Source: JBCDGZ01 sp038750655 (GTDB lineage: Bacteria; Bacteroidota; Bacteroidia; Chitinophagales; Saprospiraceae). From it: 62,370 nucleotides of DNA. Numbering within the stretch: the stretch's first letter is position 1; every line of letters starts with the position of its first letter. A model generated the notes under the pieces. The model did not search any database. It was not told the origin of the DNA and saw only the letters and a list, made by a program, of their open reading frames with translations. Both the position numbers and the translations under genes were made by a program. This document shows positions 26,339 to 34,652 of this stretch, one piece after another. Where the stretch lies: assembly GCA_038750655.1 (NCBI GenBank), contig JBCDGZ010000025.1, forward strand, positions 1 to 62,370, written 5' to 3'.

Positions 26339-26932
26339 ATGAGTCGATACGATCAAAATATTTTTAGAAACTATCTGGCAGATTACACGACCATCGATAG
26401 CAAGGACTGGTCGCAGATCATCGCCTGCTTTCATCCTAAAGAAGTCAAGGCAGGGACCTTACTTTTGGAAGAAGGAAAAATTTGCCGCCACGTTTATTTT
26501 CTGGAAAGTGGACTACTGCGCTATTTTGTTTGGAAAGACGGCCAAGACGTTACTAAGTTTTTTACCCATCCTCCTTACTGCTTCACCTCCCAACGCAGCT
26601 TTAATACCGAACAACCCGCCCGCGAAAGCATCGAAGCCCTCCAAGATAGCTATGTCTGGGAGATGAGCCGCGCCGACAGCCTTCGGCTCCTCGAACTCAA
26701 AACCTGGAATAACTTCGTCCTCAAACTCGTCCAGGAAGTTCAATTCTTCACCGAACGAATCCTCGAAGACCTGCAAAACGAAACTGCCGAGCAACGCTAC
26801 CGCCGCATGATTGCCGAAGGCAGCCCACTACTGCAAAAGGTGCCCCTCAAACACCTGGCCTCCTACCTAGGCATCGCTCCCCAATCGCTGAGCCGCATTC
26901 GCAAAAAAATCTACGAGCACGCCCGAACTTAG
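26339..26932 (+). CDS. Crp/Fnr family transcriptional regulator
   Basis: A 198-residue protein. The start at 26339 (MSRYDQNIFRNYLADY) is chosen over the frame opening at 26234, which would run through the inverted repeat. A cyclic-nucleotide-binding-type beta-roll (FHPKEVKAGTLLLEEGKICRHVYFLESGLLRYF, about 30-70) is followed by a dimer helix and a helix-turn-helix (LKHLASYLGIAPQSLSRIRKKI, about 172-193). The effector is unknown in this Bacteroidota subgroup. A second, related regulator is encoded at 31509-32078. Confidence 0.87.
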   Translation: MSRYDQNIFRNYLADYTTIDSKDWSQIIACFHPKEVKAGTLLLEEGKICRHVYFLESGLLRYFVWKDGQDVTKFFTHPPYCFTSQRSFNTEQPARESIEALQDSYVWEMSRADSLRLLELKTWNNFVLKLVQEVQFFTERILEDLQNETAEQRYRRMIAEGSPLLQKVPLKHLASYLGIAPQSLSRIRKKIYEHART

Positions 26933-26997
26933 AATACGTTCTTAACATAGGTGCAGTAGGCTAAGCCTATAAAAGTGACGTTTTGCATCAAAAAACA

Positions 26998-27480
26998 ATG
27001 ATGATGCAATCTATTTTCGTATTCCTATCCCTCGCCCTCTCCGTACCACCTGACCAAGAAATCAGCAACAAGCATTTCTGGCATACCGTAGAAACCAGCG
27101 CCAGCCCCGCTACCATCTGGAGCATCTGGACCGACGTTCCCAACTGGCAACAATGGGACAGCGGCCTTAAAGCGGCCAGCCTCGAAGGGGATTTTAAGCT
27201 CAAGGCCAGGGGGACGATTGTCTCCCTGGAGGGACGCAAAACCAAATTCAAAGTAGTAGCCTTTGAGCCCGGACGCTCCTACACTTTTAAGACCAACTTG
27301 CCCCTAGGCGGCCTTTATGTCAAGCGTTCTTTGGAAGAGAAAGATGGCAAAACGATGTTTACCCACGAAGTCTGGTTCAAAGGTTTGACGGGAGGACTCT
27401 TTGCCAAGCGTTTTGGGCCGAAATTTCGGGAGCTACTGCCGGAGGCGATGGCGCAAATCAAAAGCATAGCAGAGCCTTAA
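26998..27480 (+). CDS. exported SRPBCC/polyketide-cyclase-fold protein
   Basis: A protein of about 160 residues. Several ATGs lie close together (26983, 26998, 27001, 27004); 26998 begins MMMQSIFVFLSLALSV, a short signal peptide. The mature part is an SRPBCC (START-like) fold, with HTVETSASPATIWSIWTDVPNWQQWDSGL at its start, GTIVSLEGRKTKFKV in the middle and a long C-terminal helix. Such domains bind hydrophobic ligands. Ligand unknown. Confidence 0.75.
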   Translation: MMMQSIFVFLSLALSVPPDQEISNKHFWHTVETSASPATIWSIWTDVPNWQQWDSGLKAASLEGDFKLKARGTIVSLEGRKTKFKVVAFEPGRSYTFKTNLPLGGLYVKRSLEEKDGKTMFTHEVWFKGLTGGLFAKRFGPKFRELLPEAMAQIKSIAEP

Positions 27481-27539
27481 CCGTCGATAGCGTAGTAGTA
27501 TGGGAGAATTTATCTATATTTCCCCAAACCACTATCGCT

Positions 27540-28202
27540 ATGGCAAAAACAATCAAAGGGATCATCTTCGACATGGACGGAACGATGGTCGACAATATGA
27601 TGACCCACCATCGAGCTTGGCAGCGCAAGCTGTCTTCGCTGGGCTTGGAGATGAGTATTGAGGAGGTGAAGGAGAAGATTCACGGGGTTAACGAGGAAAT
27701 TTTGGAGCGACTGTTCGGAGATCGCTTCACAGTGGAGGAGCGGCGGCAGATTGCCTGGGAGAAGGAGGAGGAGTACCGCAAGATTTTTCGCAGTGAACTC
27801 AAGCTGATCGATGGGCTGCCAGAGCTGCTAGAGGCCCTGCGGGCAGCGGCGATCCCGATGGCAGTCGGCACGGCCGCTCCGCCAGAAAATGCCGACTTTA
27901 TCCTCGACAGCCTCCATCTGCGTTCCTACTTCGGTGCGACCTTCGACGCGGGTGATGTTAGCCAGGGTAAGCCGCATCCTGAGATTTTTCAGAAGGCCGC
28001 AGCGGGGATTGGCTTGTCGCCAGCGGAGTGCTTGGTGTTTGAAGATAGCCCTACGGGGATAGAGACGGCTCGCCGCGCGGGCGCCACCGCCATCGCAGTC
28101 CTTACTACCCACAGCACTGAAGAGTTTGCCCATTTTCCCCACATCATCCGAATGATCAAAGATTATCGAGGCCTCCAAGTCAATGATTTGATCGGAGGAT
28201 GA
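27540..28202 (+). CDS. HAD family phosphatase/beta-phosphoglucomutase-like
   Basis: A 220-residue cytosolic HAD hydrolase. Motif I is FDMDGTMVD (about 9-17), with the catalytic Asp pair. A helical cap (about 18-85) follows. Motif II is GTAAPPENADF, motif III is the Lys in GKPHPEIF, and motif IV is VFEDSPTGIETARRAG. The order matches beta-phosphoglucomutase-like phosphatases (subfamily IA with C1 cap). The substrate cannot be read from the sequence. It is convergent with the M28-like gene, only 23 bases apart. Confidence 0.88.
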   Translation: MAKTIKGIIFDMDGTMVDNMMTHHRAWQRKLSSLGLEMSIEEVKEKIHGVNEEILERLFGDRFTVEERRQIAWEKEEEYRKIFRSELKLIDGLPELLEALRAAAIPMAVGTAAPPENADFILDSLHLRSYFGATFDAGDVSQGKPHPEIFQKAAAGIGLSPAECLVFEDSPTGIETARRAGATAIAVLTTHSTEEFAHFPHIIRMIKDYRGLQVNDLIGG

Positions 28203-28225
28203 GCTTGAACGAATCGATGGCGTAG

Positions 28226-29659
28226 CTATAAGTTTTCCGCGTAGTTGGTGATCAGTCGCAGCAAATTTCGATTGGTCTGCACCACCGCTCCCATGTCAAT
28301 TTTGTCAAAATCATCATCAATCGTCAGCAGGTAGGTGGGGTTGGTAATCAGGCTGATGTAGGGCAGGTCGGGGTTGGTGACGATCCAGCTCGCTGCCTCC
28401 GTCAACGGAAAATCAGTTTCGATCGTATTGATCGGGCCACCGACGGGGGGATAGTTGGCAATCATATTCATCAATTCTGCCGTCACATAGCCCTCGTCCT
28501 CAGAGTGGTAAATTCCTATGGGAGATAAGGCCGAAGTATTGACAAAATCATCATTTTCAACAGCCTGCTGAATGGCACCGATATGCTCAATTTCTATCAG
28601 AGCATCACTGCGGGCCATGATGTCAGGGTAGGTGTCCGAGAAGATGGCTCCCCCCGGAGAATCTTTGTACAAATGAGTGGCGGTAAAAACAAAGTACAGC
28701 TCCTTCTTCCGTTCCGCTAGTGGTGTATCATACCAGGCCTGCGCCTGCGCCAGTACCGAGACAATACCCGAGCCATCTTCAATTACCCCTCTAAAGGGCG
28801 AATCCAAGTGAGTAGAGATAATCAGGTTTTGCTGACTGCTGCCCTCCAGTGTTGTCCATAAATTATAAACCTGCCGCGTCTCATAAATGCCCTCCTGCAC
28901 TATTCTAGCCCTACGCCCTTCCTGCGCAAAGCAACGCAGCTTAATGCCATCCCGATTGCCGACGAATTGAGCGGGAAGCGCACGCAGGATGTCGTCGTGG
29001 GCGATGTACATGTATTCCTTCACATTACCGTGAAATTCGGCCATGATAAATAAGACCCCGAGGGCACCTGCTTCTTTAGCCTGCCAATACACATCGCCAC
29101 TGCTGAGGATACTTTCCTCCGGAAAGCTCAGGTGATTGGGGCGAACAACGGGATTGGGCAGACCAGTTGCGCCAGTCGTTCCAAATTCCAGATCGGCCAC
29201 CACAATTTTTCCGGCCACCTCCTCTTCCGATTCAATCTGTCGACCGACATAAACCAGCTCCGCCTCTAAGCCTTCGGGTCCGGTTAGCCCCGAACCTTGT
29301 TCGAAGAAGCTCGGCATACTGATCCACTCTTCGCCCAGCTGCACTTCCAGTGACCAGTTGGTGCTTTCCCAATACTGGATGTCAAAATAGTTCTTTTCGA
29401 TTTCCGTGTAGCCCATTTCTCGTAGGATGGCCTCGACATCTTGCATGGCGGCCTCCCAGTTGGCGGAGCCGGCGCGGCGATGATCGTAGGCACAAACCTG
29501 CCGTAGCCACGTTTCCATCCCCGTCGAATCAATGGTATTGGCTTGAGTGCCGGTGTTCCGGGAATTGGGAAGAGGCAGAGTCGGCTCCGCTTTTTGGCAA
29601 GCGGTAAAGAGTAAAAGTACGGTAAGGAGCAATTGACCTATTGAGAGGGCAGCTTTCAT
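28226..29659 (-). CDS. M28-type metallopeptidase-like lipoprotein
   Basis: A 477-residue lipoprotein (lipobox LFTAC, residue about 21). The domain after about residue 260 shows the M28 aminopeptidase pattern: LIISTHLDSPFRGVIEDGSGIVSVLAQ supplies the His/Asp zinc ligands, although the usual EE active-site pair is not obvious (KELYFVFTATHLY). The segment at about 80-250 resembles a protease-associated domain insert. It could be a peptidase or an inactive relative. The start overlaps the stop of the T9SS alpha/beta hydrolase gene (ATGA), so the two are coupled. Confidence 0.75.
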   Translation of the reverse strand: MKAALSIGQLLLTVLLLFTACQKAEPTLPLPNSRNTGTQANTIDSTGMETWLRQVCAYDHRRAGSANWEAAMQDVEAILREMGYTEIEKNYFDIQYWESTNWSLEVQLGEEWISMPSFFEQGSGLTGPEGLEAELVYVGRQIESEEEVAGKIVVADLEFGTTGATGLPNPVVRPNHLSFPEESILSSGDVYWQAKEAGALGVLFIMAEFHGNVKEYMYIAHDDILRALPAQFVGNRDGIKLRCFAQEGRRARIVQEGIYETRQVYNLWTTLEGSSQQNLIISTHLDSPFRGVIEDGSGIVSVLAQAQAWYDTPLAERKKELYFVFTATHLYKDSPGGAIFSDTYPDIMARSDALIEIEHIGAIQQAVENDDFVNTSALSPIGIYHSEDEGYVTAELMNMIANYPPVGGPINTIETDFPLTEAASWIVTNPDLPYISLITNPTYLLTIDDDFDKIDMGAVVQTNRNLLRLITNYAENL

Positions 29660-31419
29660 TGGATAATGATTTTTTGAGTGTGGTTAGAATGGGGGGTAGC
29701 ACATTGTAGAAAGTAAGCCCCGGGTGGATAGGCTCGAACATCCAGCTGTCCCTGGGCTTGGAAAAAGTGGCTCTGTAGGACTTGCCCACCGGGAGAAAGC
29801 AATTCTATCCGGAGGATTTCAGAAGGGGAAGTACTGTGGATGTGAATATAGTCTCTGGTGGGATTGGGAAAAATGTTTAGTGTCGATCTATCGGTTAATT
29901 CAGTCGTCGAGGTAATCAATTCTCCGGTGCTAAAACTCCAAACTTTATCAGTGAGAATGCCTTCGAAGGTATTGAAACTACGATCTCGAAAGGCATCGTA
30001 ATGCAGGTAAACAAAATATTCGGTATCCGCTTCTAATTCATTGATGTCAATTTGGAGGATATTGGAGCAGACTTGCTGAACCAGCGCAGTATTATCCATT
30101 TCGATGTATTGAAAAACGGAGTAATCTGCCTTGCGAAAAATTGTCAGGTGCTCGGCCAGGCTAAAGATATTCTCGTCGAGTTCGATCACCAGGTCGCTAT
30201 TGAGATCGACGAAGGTGGCTTGGTGGGGGGGAGATAAGGCCGTAATCTGAGGAGGATTTTGCTCATCAATTTCTCCAATCCAGTCAAAAGTTTGGTTGAG
30301 CTTGTAAATGGCTTTGCCGATACTGCGCCCATCGATGCTGCTATCGTTCAGCCAGTTGATGCAAAGCTGGTGGAGGGCCTCTTTTCGACTCTCCCAATAA
30401 CCAATGTGCGAAGTACGGTTGATTTCTACATAAACTTTGTTGCTACTGCCCAAGCGATCATAGTAGCTTTGGGCGGCGATGGGGGGGGCGATATTGTCTA
30501 CTTCGCCAATCAGGACCAGGGTCGGTTGGGTGATGCTGGCCAGGGTATCGTTGGTTAGGCCATAGAGGTCGATTTGGGGATGGCGTACTACGCCGCCGGT
30601 CTCGCCCCAGCGCAGCCCCAGGCTATCCGTACTTTGGCAGGCCTGCCAGGCTGGCTCCACCACCTCCGGGTCAAATTGATCAAAGCACTCCGCGGCATCG
30701 AAGAGGTCCTCAATATCCGAGCGGTTGATGACACTCATCGGGTAGCCATCGCTGGGCAACTCCGGGGGAGGCTCCGCCGCCGCACTGGACAACACCCCCG
30801 AAAAACCGTGCGTAATCAATTTTCCTACCTTCTCCGGGTAGCGACTGCTGTACAGCATTACTCGAAAGCCGCCCAAGGAGTGGCCGATCAAATGCACATC
30901 CTCGACATCCCGTAGGCTGCGAATGAACTCCACCGCCGCATCCATATCATCCATTTCGCTATCGCTGCTTGTCATGCGGAAGCGGTAGTTGGCAAAGAGA
31001 CAGGAGATGCTGTTGTCCAGCCGGTCCAGAAAGTCCACATTGCAGGAGTCTTGCATGGGAGTGGGGCGGGTGCTGTGGCCGTAGCCGGTCAGAGAGAGGG
31101 CGAAAACATCGTAGCCTTCGGCTGCCAGGGCGTCCATCCAGCTGTAGTCTTGGTAGTCCAGATCGAAGACGGCGGTAGCCGGTACGGAATTGCCGTGAAT
31201 CATCAGGACGACTTTATCGCTGTAGTCGGTATTGGGATCGTTGAGGAGGGCCTCGCTGACTTTTTCTCGGAGGTGCAGCCGAAAGGTTTGTCCTGCAAAG
31301 TTGGGGGTGAGGGTACTATTGTCGAGGAGGTAATCGAACTGCTGAATTTGTCCGAAACTCCATTGGGGCCAGCCCCCAAAGAGGAGAGCGAGCATTACTG
31401 CTAAAGTAGGTTTCGTCAT
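29656..31419 (-). CDS. T9SS-exported alpha/beta hydrolase with Ig-like and sorting domains
   Basis: A 587-residue secreted enzyme. The signal peptide ends near SFGQ (about residue 24). The alpha/beta hydrolase domain (about 60-350) has MIHGN (oxyanion), HLIGHSLGGFRV (nucleophile Ser), VLIGEVDN (acid) and a C-terminal His in RTSHIGYW. A Big_5/SbsA-like Ig domain follows (PPQITALSPPHQATFVDLNSDLVIELDENI, about 395-510). The C-terminal 75 residues are a type A T9SS sorting domain (LNIFPNPTRDYIHI...). T9SS cargo is cut and bound to the cell surface or released. Substrate unknown. Coupled to the M28-like lipoprotein gene downstream. Confidence 0.88.
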   Translation of the reverse strand: MTKPTLAVMLALLFGGWPQWSFGQIQQFDYLLDNSTLTPNFAGQTFRLHLREKVSEALLNDPNTDYSDKVVLMIHGNSVPATAVFDLDYQDYSWMDALAAEGYDVFALSLTGYGHSTRPTPMQDSCNVDFLDRLDNSISCLFANYRFRMTSSDSEMDDMDAAVEFIRSLRDVEDVHLIGHSLGGFRVMLYSSRYPEKVGKLITHGFSGVLSSAAAEPPPELPSDGYPMSVINRSDIEDLFDAAECFDQFDPEVVEPAWQACQSTDSLGLRWGETGGVVRHPQIDLYGLTNDTLASITQPTLVLIGEVDNIAPPIAAQSYYDRLGSSNKVYVEINRTSHIGYWESRKEALHQLCINWLNDSSIDGRSIGKAIYKLNQTFDWIGEIDEQNPPQITALSPPHQATFVDLNSDLVIELDENIFSLAEHLTIFRKADYSVFQYIEMDNTALVQQVCSNILQIDINELEADTEYFVYLHYDAFRDRSFNTFEGILTDKVWSFSTGELITSTTELTDRSTLNIFPNPTRDYIHIHSTSPSEILRIELLSPGGQVLQSHFFQAQGQLDVRAYPPGAYFLQCATPHSNHTQKIIIQ

Positions 31420-31508
31420 GTTGATAAAATGGCTTGATGCTACTCTTTAAAGGGTTGGATTGGGGGGAATGTTGCTTGGGGTAATATTTTTTGACTTTGG
31501 TCAAAAGG

Positions 31509-32078
31509 CTATCGCTTGGCTCGGATACGGCTCAGGGTTTCTTGTGAGATACCGAGGACATTGGCGATCTGGCCGAGGGAGAGGAGCTGTAGGAGCTGCG
31601 GCCGCTTGGCGATCAGCTCTTCGTAACGCTGTCGTGCGTCTTTGAATTGGATGTCCATTTTGTGGCGCAGGACATTGATCACCGAACGCTCGGCGAAGAC
31701 GCGGCCGATGCGCTCCCAGTTCTTGCTGGCGTCGTAGAGGGACTGGACATCATCGTAATGGAGGCTGAGTAGGGAGCAGTCGGTGAGGGCTTCGATCCGG
31801 GCTTCCGAAGGGGTACGGGAGTAGAAAGAATAGAGTGCTGTGCAAAATTCTCCCGCAAAAAATACCCAAATGGCCCGCTTCTTTTGGCCTTCAATCAATG
31901 AATTTTGGATCACCCCTTCCTGAATAAAGTGGAGATGCTTACAAACGATACCTTCCTGTAAGATGATCTCCCCCTGGGCAAAGGTCTGCGTTTTAATAAG
32001 GGGAATAGCCTTATTTAAATCTTCGGGACTCAATTGCAGCCCCTCAAATTCAGAAAATAGCGATTGAAATTCTTTCAA
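31509..32078 (-). CDS. Crp/Fnr family transcriptional regulator
   Basis: A 189-residue regulator with the cyclic-nucleotide-binding-type roll (KTQTFAQGEIILQEGIVCKHLHFIQEGVIQNSLIEGQKKR) and a C-terminal helix-turn-helix (LLSLGQIANVLGISQETLSRIRAKR). It starts 8 bases after the stop of the T9SS serine hydrolase gene on the same strand, so it is in that operon, and it is followed 89 bases later by the T9SS alpha/beta hydrolase gene. It may regulate this exported-enzyme cluster. Confidence 0.86.
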   Translation of the reverse strand: MKEFQSLFSEFEGLQLSPEDLNKAIPLIKTQTFAQGEIILQEGIVCKHLHFIQEGVIQNSLIEGQKKRAIWVFFAGEFCTALYSFYSRTPSEARIEALTDCSLLSLHYDDVQSLYDASKNWERIGRVFAERSVINVLRHKMDIQFKDARQRYEELIAKRPQLLQLLSLGQIANVLGISQETLSRIRAKR

Positions 32079-32086
32079 GCGATGGA

Positions 32087-33379
32087 TTAGGATTTAACAA
32101 TTTTGGAGACTTTCACGGTAGCCCCCTGTTTTACCCTCAAAAAATACATACCTGAAGGATAAGATGCAAGGCTTATCGTATTTACTCCGCGCCATTCCCG
32201 CAATAATTCTCCCGAAAGGCTGTACAGTTCTACTCGCGGTGTCTGCCCCGACCTGCTCTGAATATTGACCTGATCATGGGTAAGCGTCGGAGCGATTGTA
32301 ATAGCCTCCGTCAACGGCTCCGCCGTCGAAGTCGATAAGCATTCCAGTTCACCAATTCTTTTCCATACGTCATTGAGCAGCGAAATCGACGCTAAATCTT
32401 GATTGTCCGAAGTGCCCTGTCGAATAACGACCAACCCTTCTGAAGGAGAGATGCTGACATACTGCCCTAAAGCGCCTGCCGCAGCGAACATATCCGCAGG
32501 CGCATCCGGAGTAATGGCCCCATTGATGCTATTGGGGAAAGAAGGAGGGATATAGGACGATTGGCCATTGAGCCACCAGAGGTAGCCATAGGCGGGGTTC
32601 AAGTCCTGAGAGCTGTTGACCATTTCATTAAAATAGGCGCTGTCCTGTAATACCGGTGTCTGATCCCAGATGCCTTTATTTTGGATCAGCAGTCCGAAGC
32701 GGGCCATATCGCGAGCTTTGCTGAAATAGAACGTATTGTCGCCGATGGGTAGCCAAAAACCAAAATCCCAACCTATTTTATTGCGCACCCAGTCCCGAGT
32801 TAGGGCGTTGATATTCTGGCCAGTAGCCGATTCCAATACATCTTTGAGTAAACTATAAGGCGCATTGTGATAATACCAAAACGTACCTGCATCGGCCTGA
32901 TAGGTCAGGCATTGGGGATCGGTACAGGAAAAGTCGAAGGGGTTAAAGCCCGTAGTCATGGTCAGCTGGTGCCAGATGGTAATCAGGTCTTCCTTTTCCT
33001 CCGGTAAACTTGTCCACCCTTTACCCAGAAAATCGGAGGTAGGTTGATGGATGTCCAGATAGCCCTGTTCTTGTGCAATACCCACTAATAAGGCGCGGAG
33101 GCTCTTGCCCGCCGAAAACCAGACCCAGAGGCTGTCTTGCGTGTAGCTGCCGAAATAGCGTTCTAAGACAATTTTCCCATCCTTGAGCAAAATAAAAGAT
33201 TTGGTCTGTTCCTGCTCCAGATAATCGTACAGCGCCGCAATACTGTCCGGACAATAGTTCAGCTCTTCGGGAGCAAGCGTTTCCCAGTTGGAGTCATCTG
33301 TAGGAGGGAAATAAAGTTGTTGGGAAGCTGCCTGGGAGGCGAAGCACAGCAAGAGTAAAAACGGTAGAAAAGCTTTCAT
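32087..33379 (-). CDS. T9SS-exported beta-lactamase-fold serine hydrolase
   Basis: A 430-residue secreted protein. The signal peptide ends near AASQQ (about residue 20). The class C beta-lactamase/esterase domain has the SxxK motif in FSAGKSLRALLVG (Ser and Lys in SAGK, about 88-91) and a YxN-like motif in YYHNAPYSLL. The C-terminal region (about 355-430) is a T9SS sorting domain (TIAPTLTHDQVNIQS, SYPSGMYFLRVKQG). Relatives are esterases, D-aminopeptidases or lactamase-like hydrolases; the substrate cannot be predicted. The gene lies first in a minus-strand cluster. Confidence 0.85.
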   Translation of the reverse strand: MKAFLPFLLLLCFASQAASQQLYFPPTDDSNWETLAPEELNYCPDSIAALYDYLEQEQTKSFILLKDGKIVLERYFGSYTQDSLWVWFSAGKSLRALLVGIAQEQGYLDIHQPTSDFLGKGWTSLPEEKEDLITIWHQLTMTTGFNPFDFSCTDPQCLTYQADAGTFWYYHNAPYSLLKDVLESATGQNINALTRDWVRNKIGWDFGFWLPIGDNTFYFSKARDMARFGLLIQNKGIWDQTPVLQDSAYFNEMVNSSQDLNPAYGYLWWLNGQSSYIPPSFPNSINGAITPDAPADMFAAAGALGQYVSISPSEGLVVIRQGTSDNQDLASISLLNDVWKRIGELECLSTSTAEPLTEAITIAPTLTHDQVNIQSRSGQTPRVELYSLSGELLREWRGVNTISLASYPSGMYFLRVKQGATVKVSKIVKS

Positions 33380-33677
33380 AAAAGGTTTTTTGAATTAGAC
33401 TGCAACATAATAGGAAAGTTTAATGATCATTCACACTATTTTTTAAGATAAAAAACGGCAGTAATCACTTTTTATAAATGGCTGATAACCAATAAGGTGG
33501 CTGCCTCAAATTATGATCTGAAACGTATCAAATTAATCTGAGGCGATTGTAAAAAGGAATCTCTTCATCTTGAGAAAGTAATCGAGACATACAGTCCGTA
33601 CCACTTTTTACTCATTCAAGTAGTTTGACAGAAGTATCGGTAGTCCGCTTCTGCTGCTCTTTAAAAAATTTAGAATA

Positions 33678-34565
33678 ATGAAAAAGTATTGCTTTCTCTG
33701 CTTTGCCCTCTTCTTTGGCCTCCACTTAAATGCCCAGATTAACGGTAATGGTAAGATCACAACACAGGTCAGAACTATGAAAACTATAGATAAAGTATTT
33801 GTTAATATCAACGCCCAGGTCAACATCATTGCCAGTGATGAAAACCCCCGAATTGAATTGACAGCAGACGAAAACATTGTCGATTACATCGCCACGGACA
33901 AGAAAGGGGGCTATATTGTTTTGGATCAAAAAGAGTGGGTCGAAGGCTCTCAGCAAGCAATCATCAACATCTATACCCCGGAACTCAAGCAGCTCAAAAA
34001 CGACTCTTGGTCGGAAGTCCGCGTCTCTGACCTCAACCAGGAACGCTTTATTGTCCACTCTTCCATCAGCGATATTACCCTCAGTGGGCAGGTCAGTCAG
34101 TTGGAGATCGTCTCTAAGGACAGCCACATCTTCGCCTACGATCTCAAGGCCCAGGAGGTCAGCGTGAAGATCAAAGAAGCTGGCCGGGTCTACGTCAACG
34201 CCAGCCAACGGCTCCGCGCCGACCGCGGCGAAGAAGGCCGCATTGTCTACACCGGCACCCCTGAGCTATCCGGCCAGGCCTTCGCTCAATCCGAAGACCC
34301 CGGCGAGGCCCCCGTCAACACCCGCTACATCCACGTCAGCTTCAAAAACGTAGGACTCAGCACTATCCAAGCCTATGTCAAAGGTCCTAAGCCCAACGGC
34401 CGCTATTTCAGCTACGGCCTGCCTTTCCGCCCTCACATGACGCGCAAAGAACACTGGACCATCGGTACAAAACTTTATCAAGTCAACAAGTTGGGCATGA
34501 AAAAGCTGCTGCACGAAGTAACGGCGGCTGACGAAGGCCAAACGATTAAGATTAAAAAGCAGTAA
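33678..34565 (+). CDS. exported GIN-domain (DUF2807) protein
   Basis: A 295-residue protein with a signal peptide (about 1-19, ending LNAQ). The DUF2807/GIN domain (about 30-215) is a right-handed beta-helix-like repeat (KVFVNINAQVNIIASDENPRIELTADENIVDYI). The C-terminal part ends in a LysM-like segment, KLYQVNKLGMKKLLHEVTAADEGQTIKIKK. It is probably periplasmic or surface-located. Function of the family is unknown. A terminator follows at 34591. Confidence 0.8.
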   Translation: MKKYCFLCFALFFGLHLNAQINGNGKITTQVRTMKTIDKVFVNINAQVNIIASDENPRIELTADENIVDYIATDKKGGYIVLDQKEWVEGSQQAIINIYTPELKQLKNDSWSEVRVSDLNQERFIVHSSISDITLSGQVSQLEIVSKDSHIFAYDLKAQEVSVKIKEAGRVYVNASQRLRADRGEEGRIVYTGTPELSGQAFAQSEDPGEAPVNTRYIHVSFKNVGLSTIQAYVKGPKPNGRYFSYGLPFRPHMTRKEHWTIGTKLYQVNKLGMKKLLHEVTAADEGQTIKIKKQ

Positions 34566-34590
34566 AAAGTGGTATAATCCATTTTTTGTG

Positions 34591-34620
34591 GGAAGCCTGC
34601 TTCGGTGGGTTTCCTACTTT
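34591..34620 (+). terminator. terminator of the GIN-domain gene
   Basis: GGAAGCCTGC (34591-34600) and GTGGGTTTCC (34605-34614) form a 10-bp stem with several G-U pairs, closed by a stable TTCG tetraloop. A short T-rich tail (TACTTTTGG) follows. Confidence 0.7.
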
Positions 34621-34652
34621 TGGTTTGATTATCCTATCACAAAAGCTACCGC

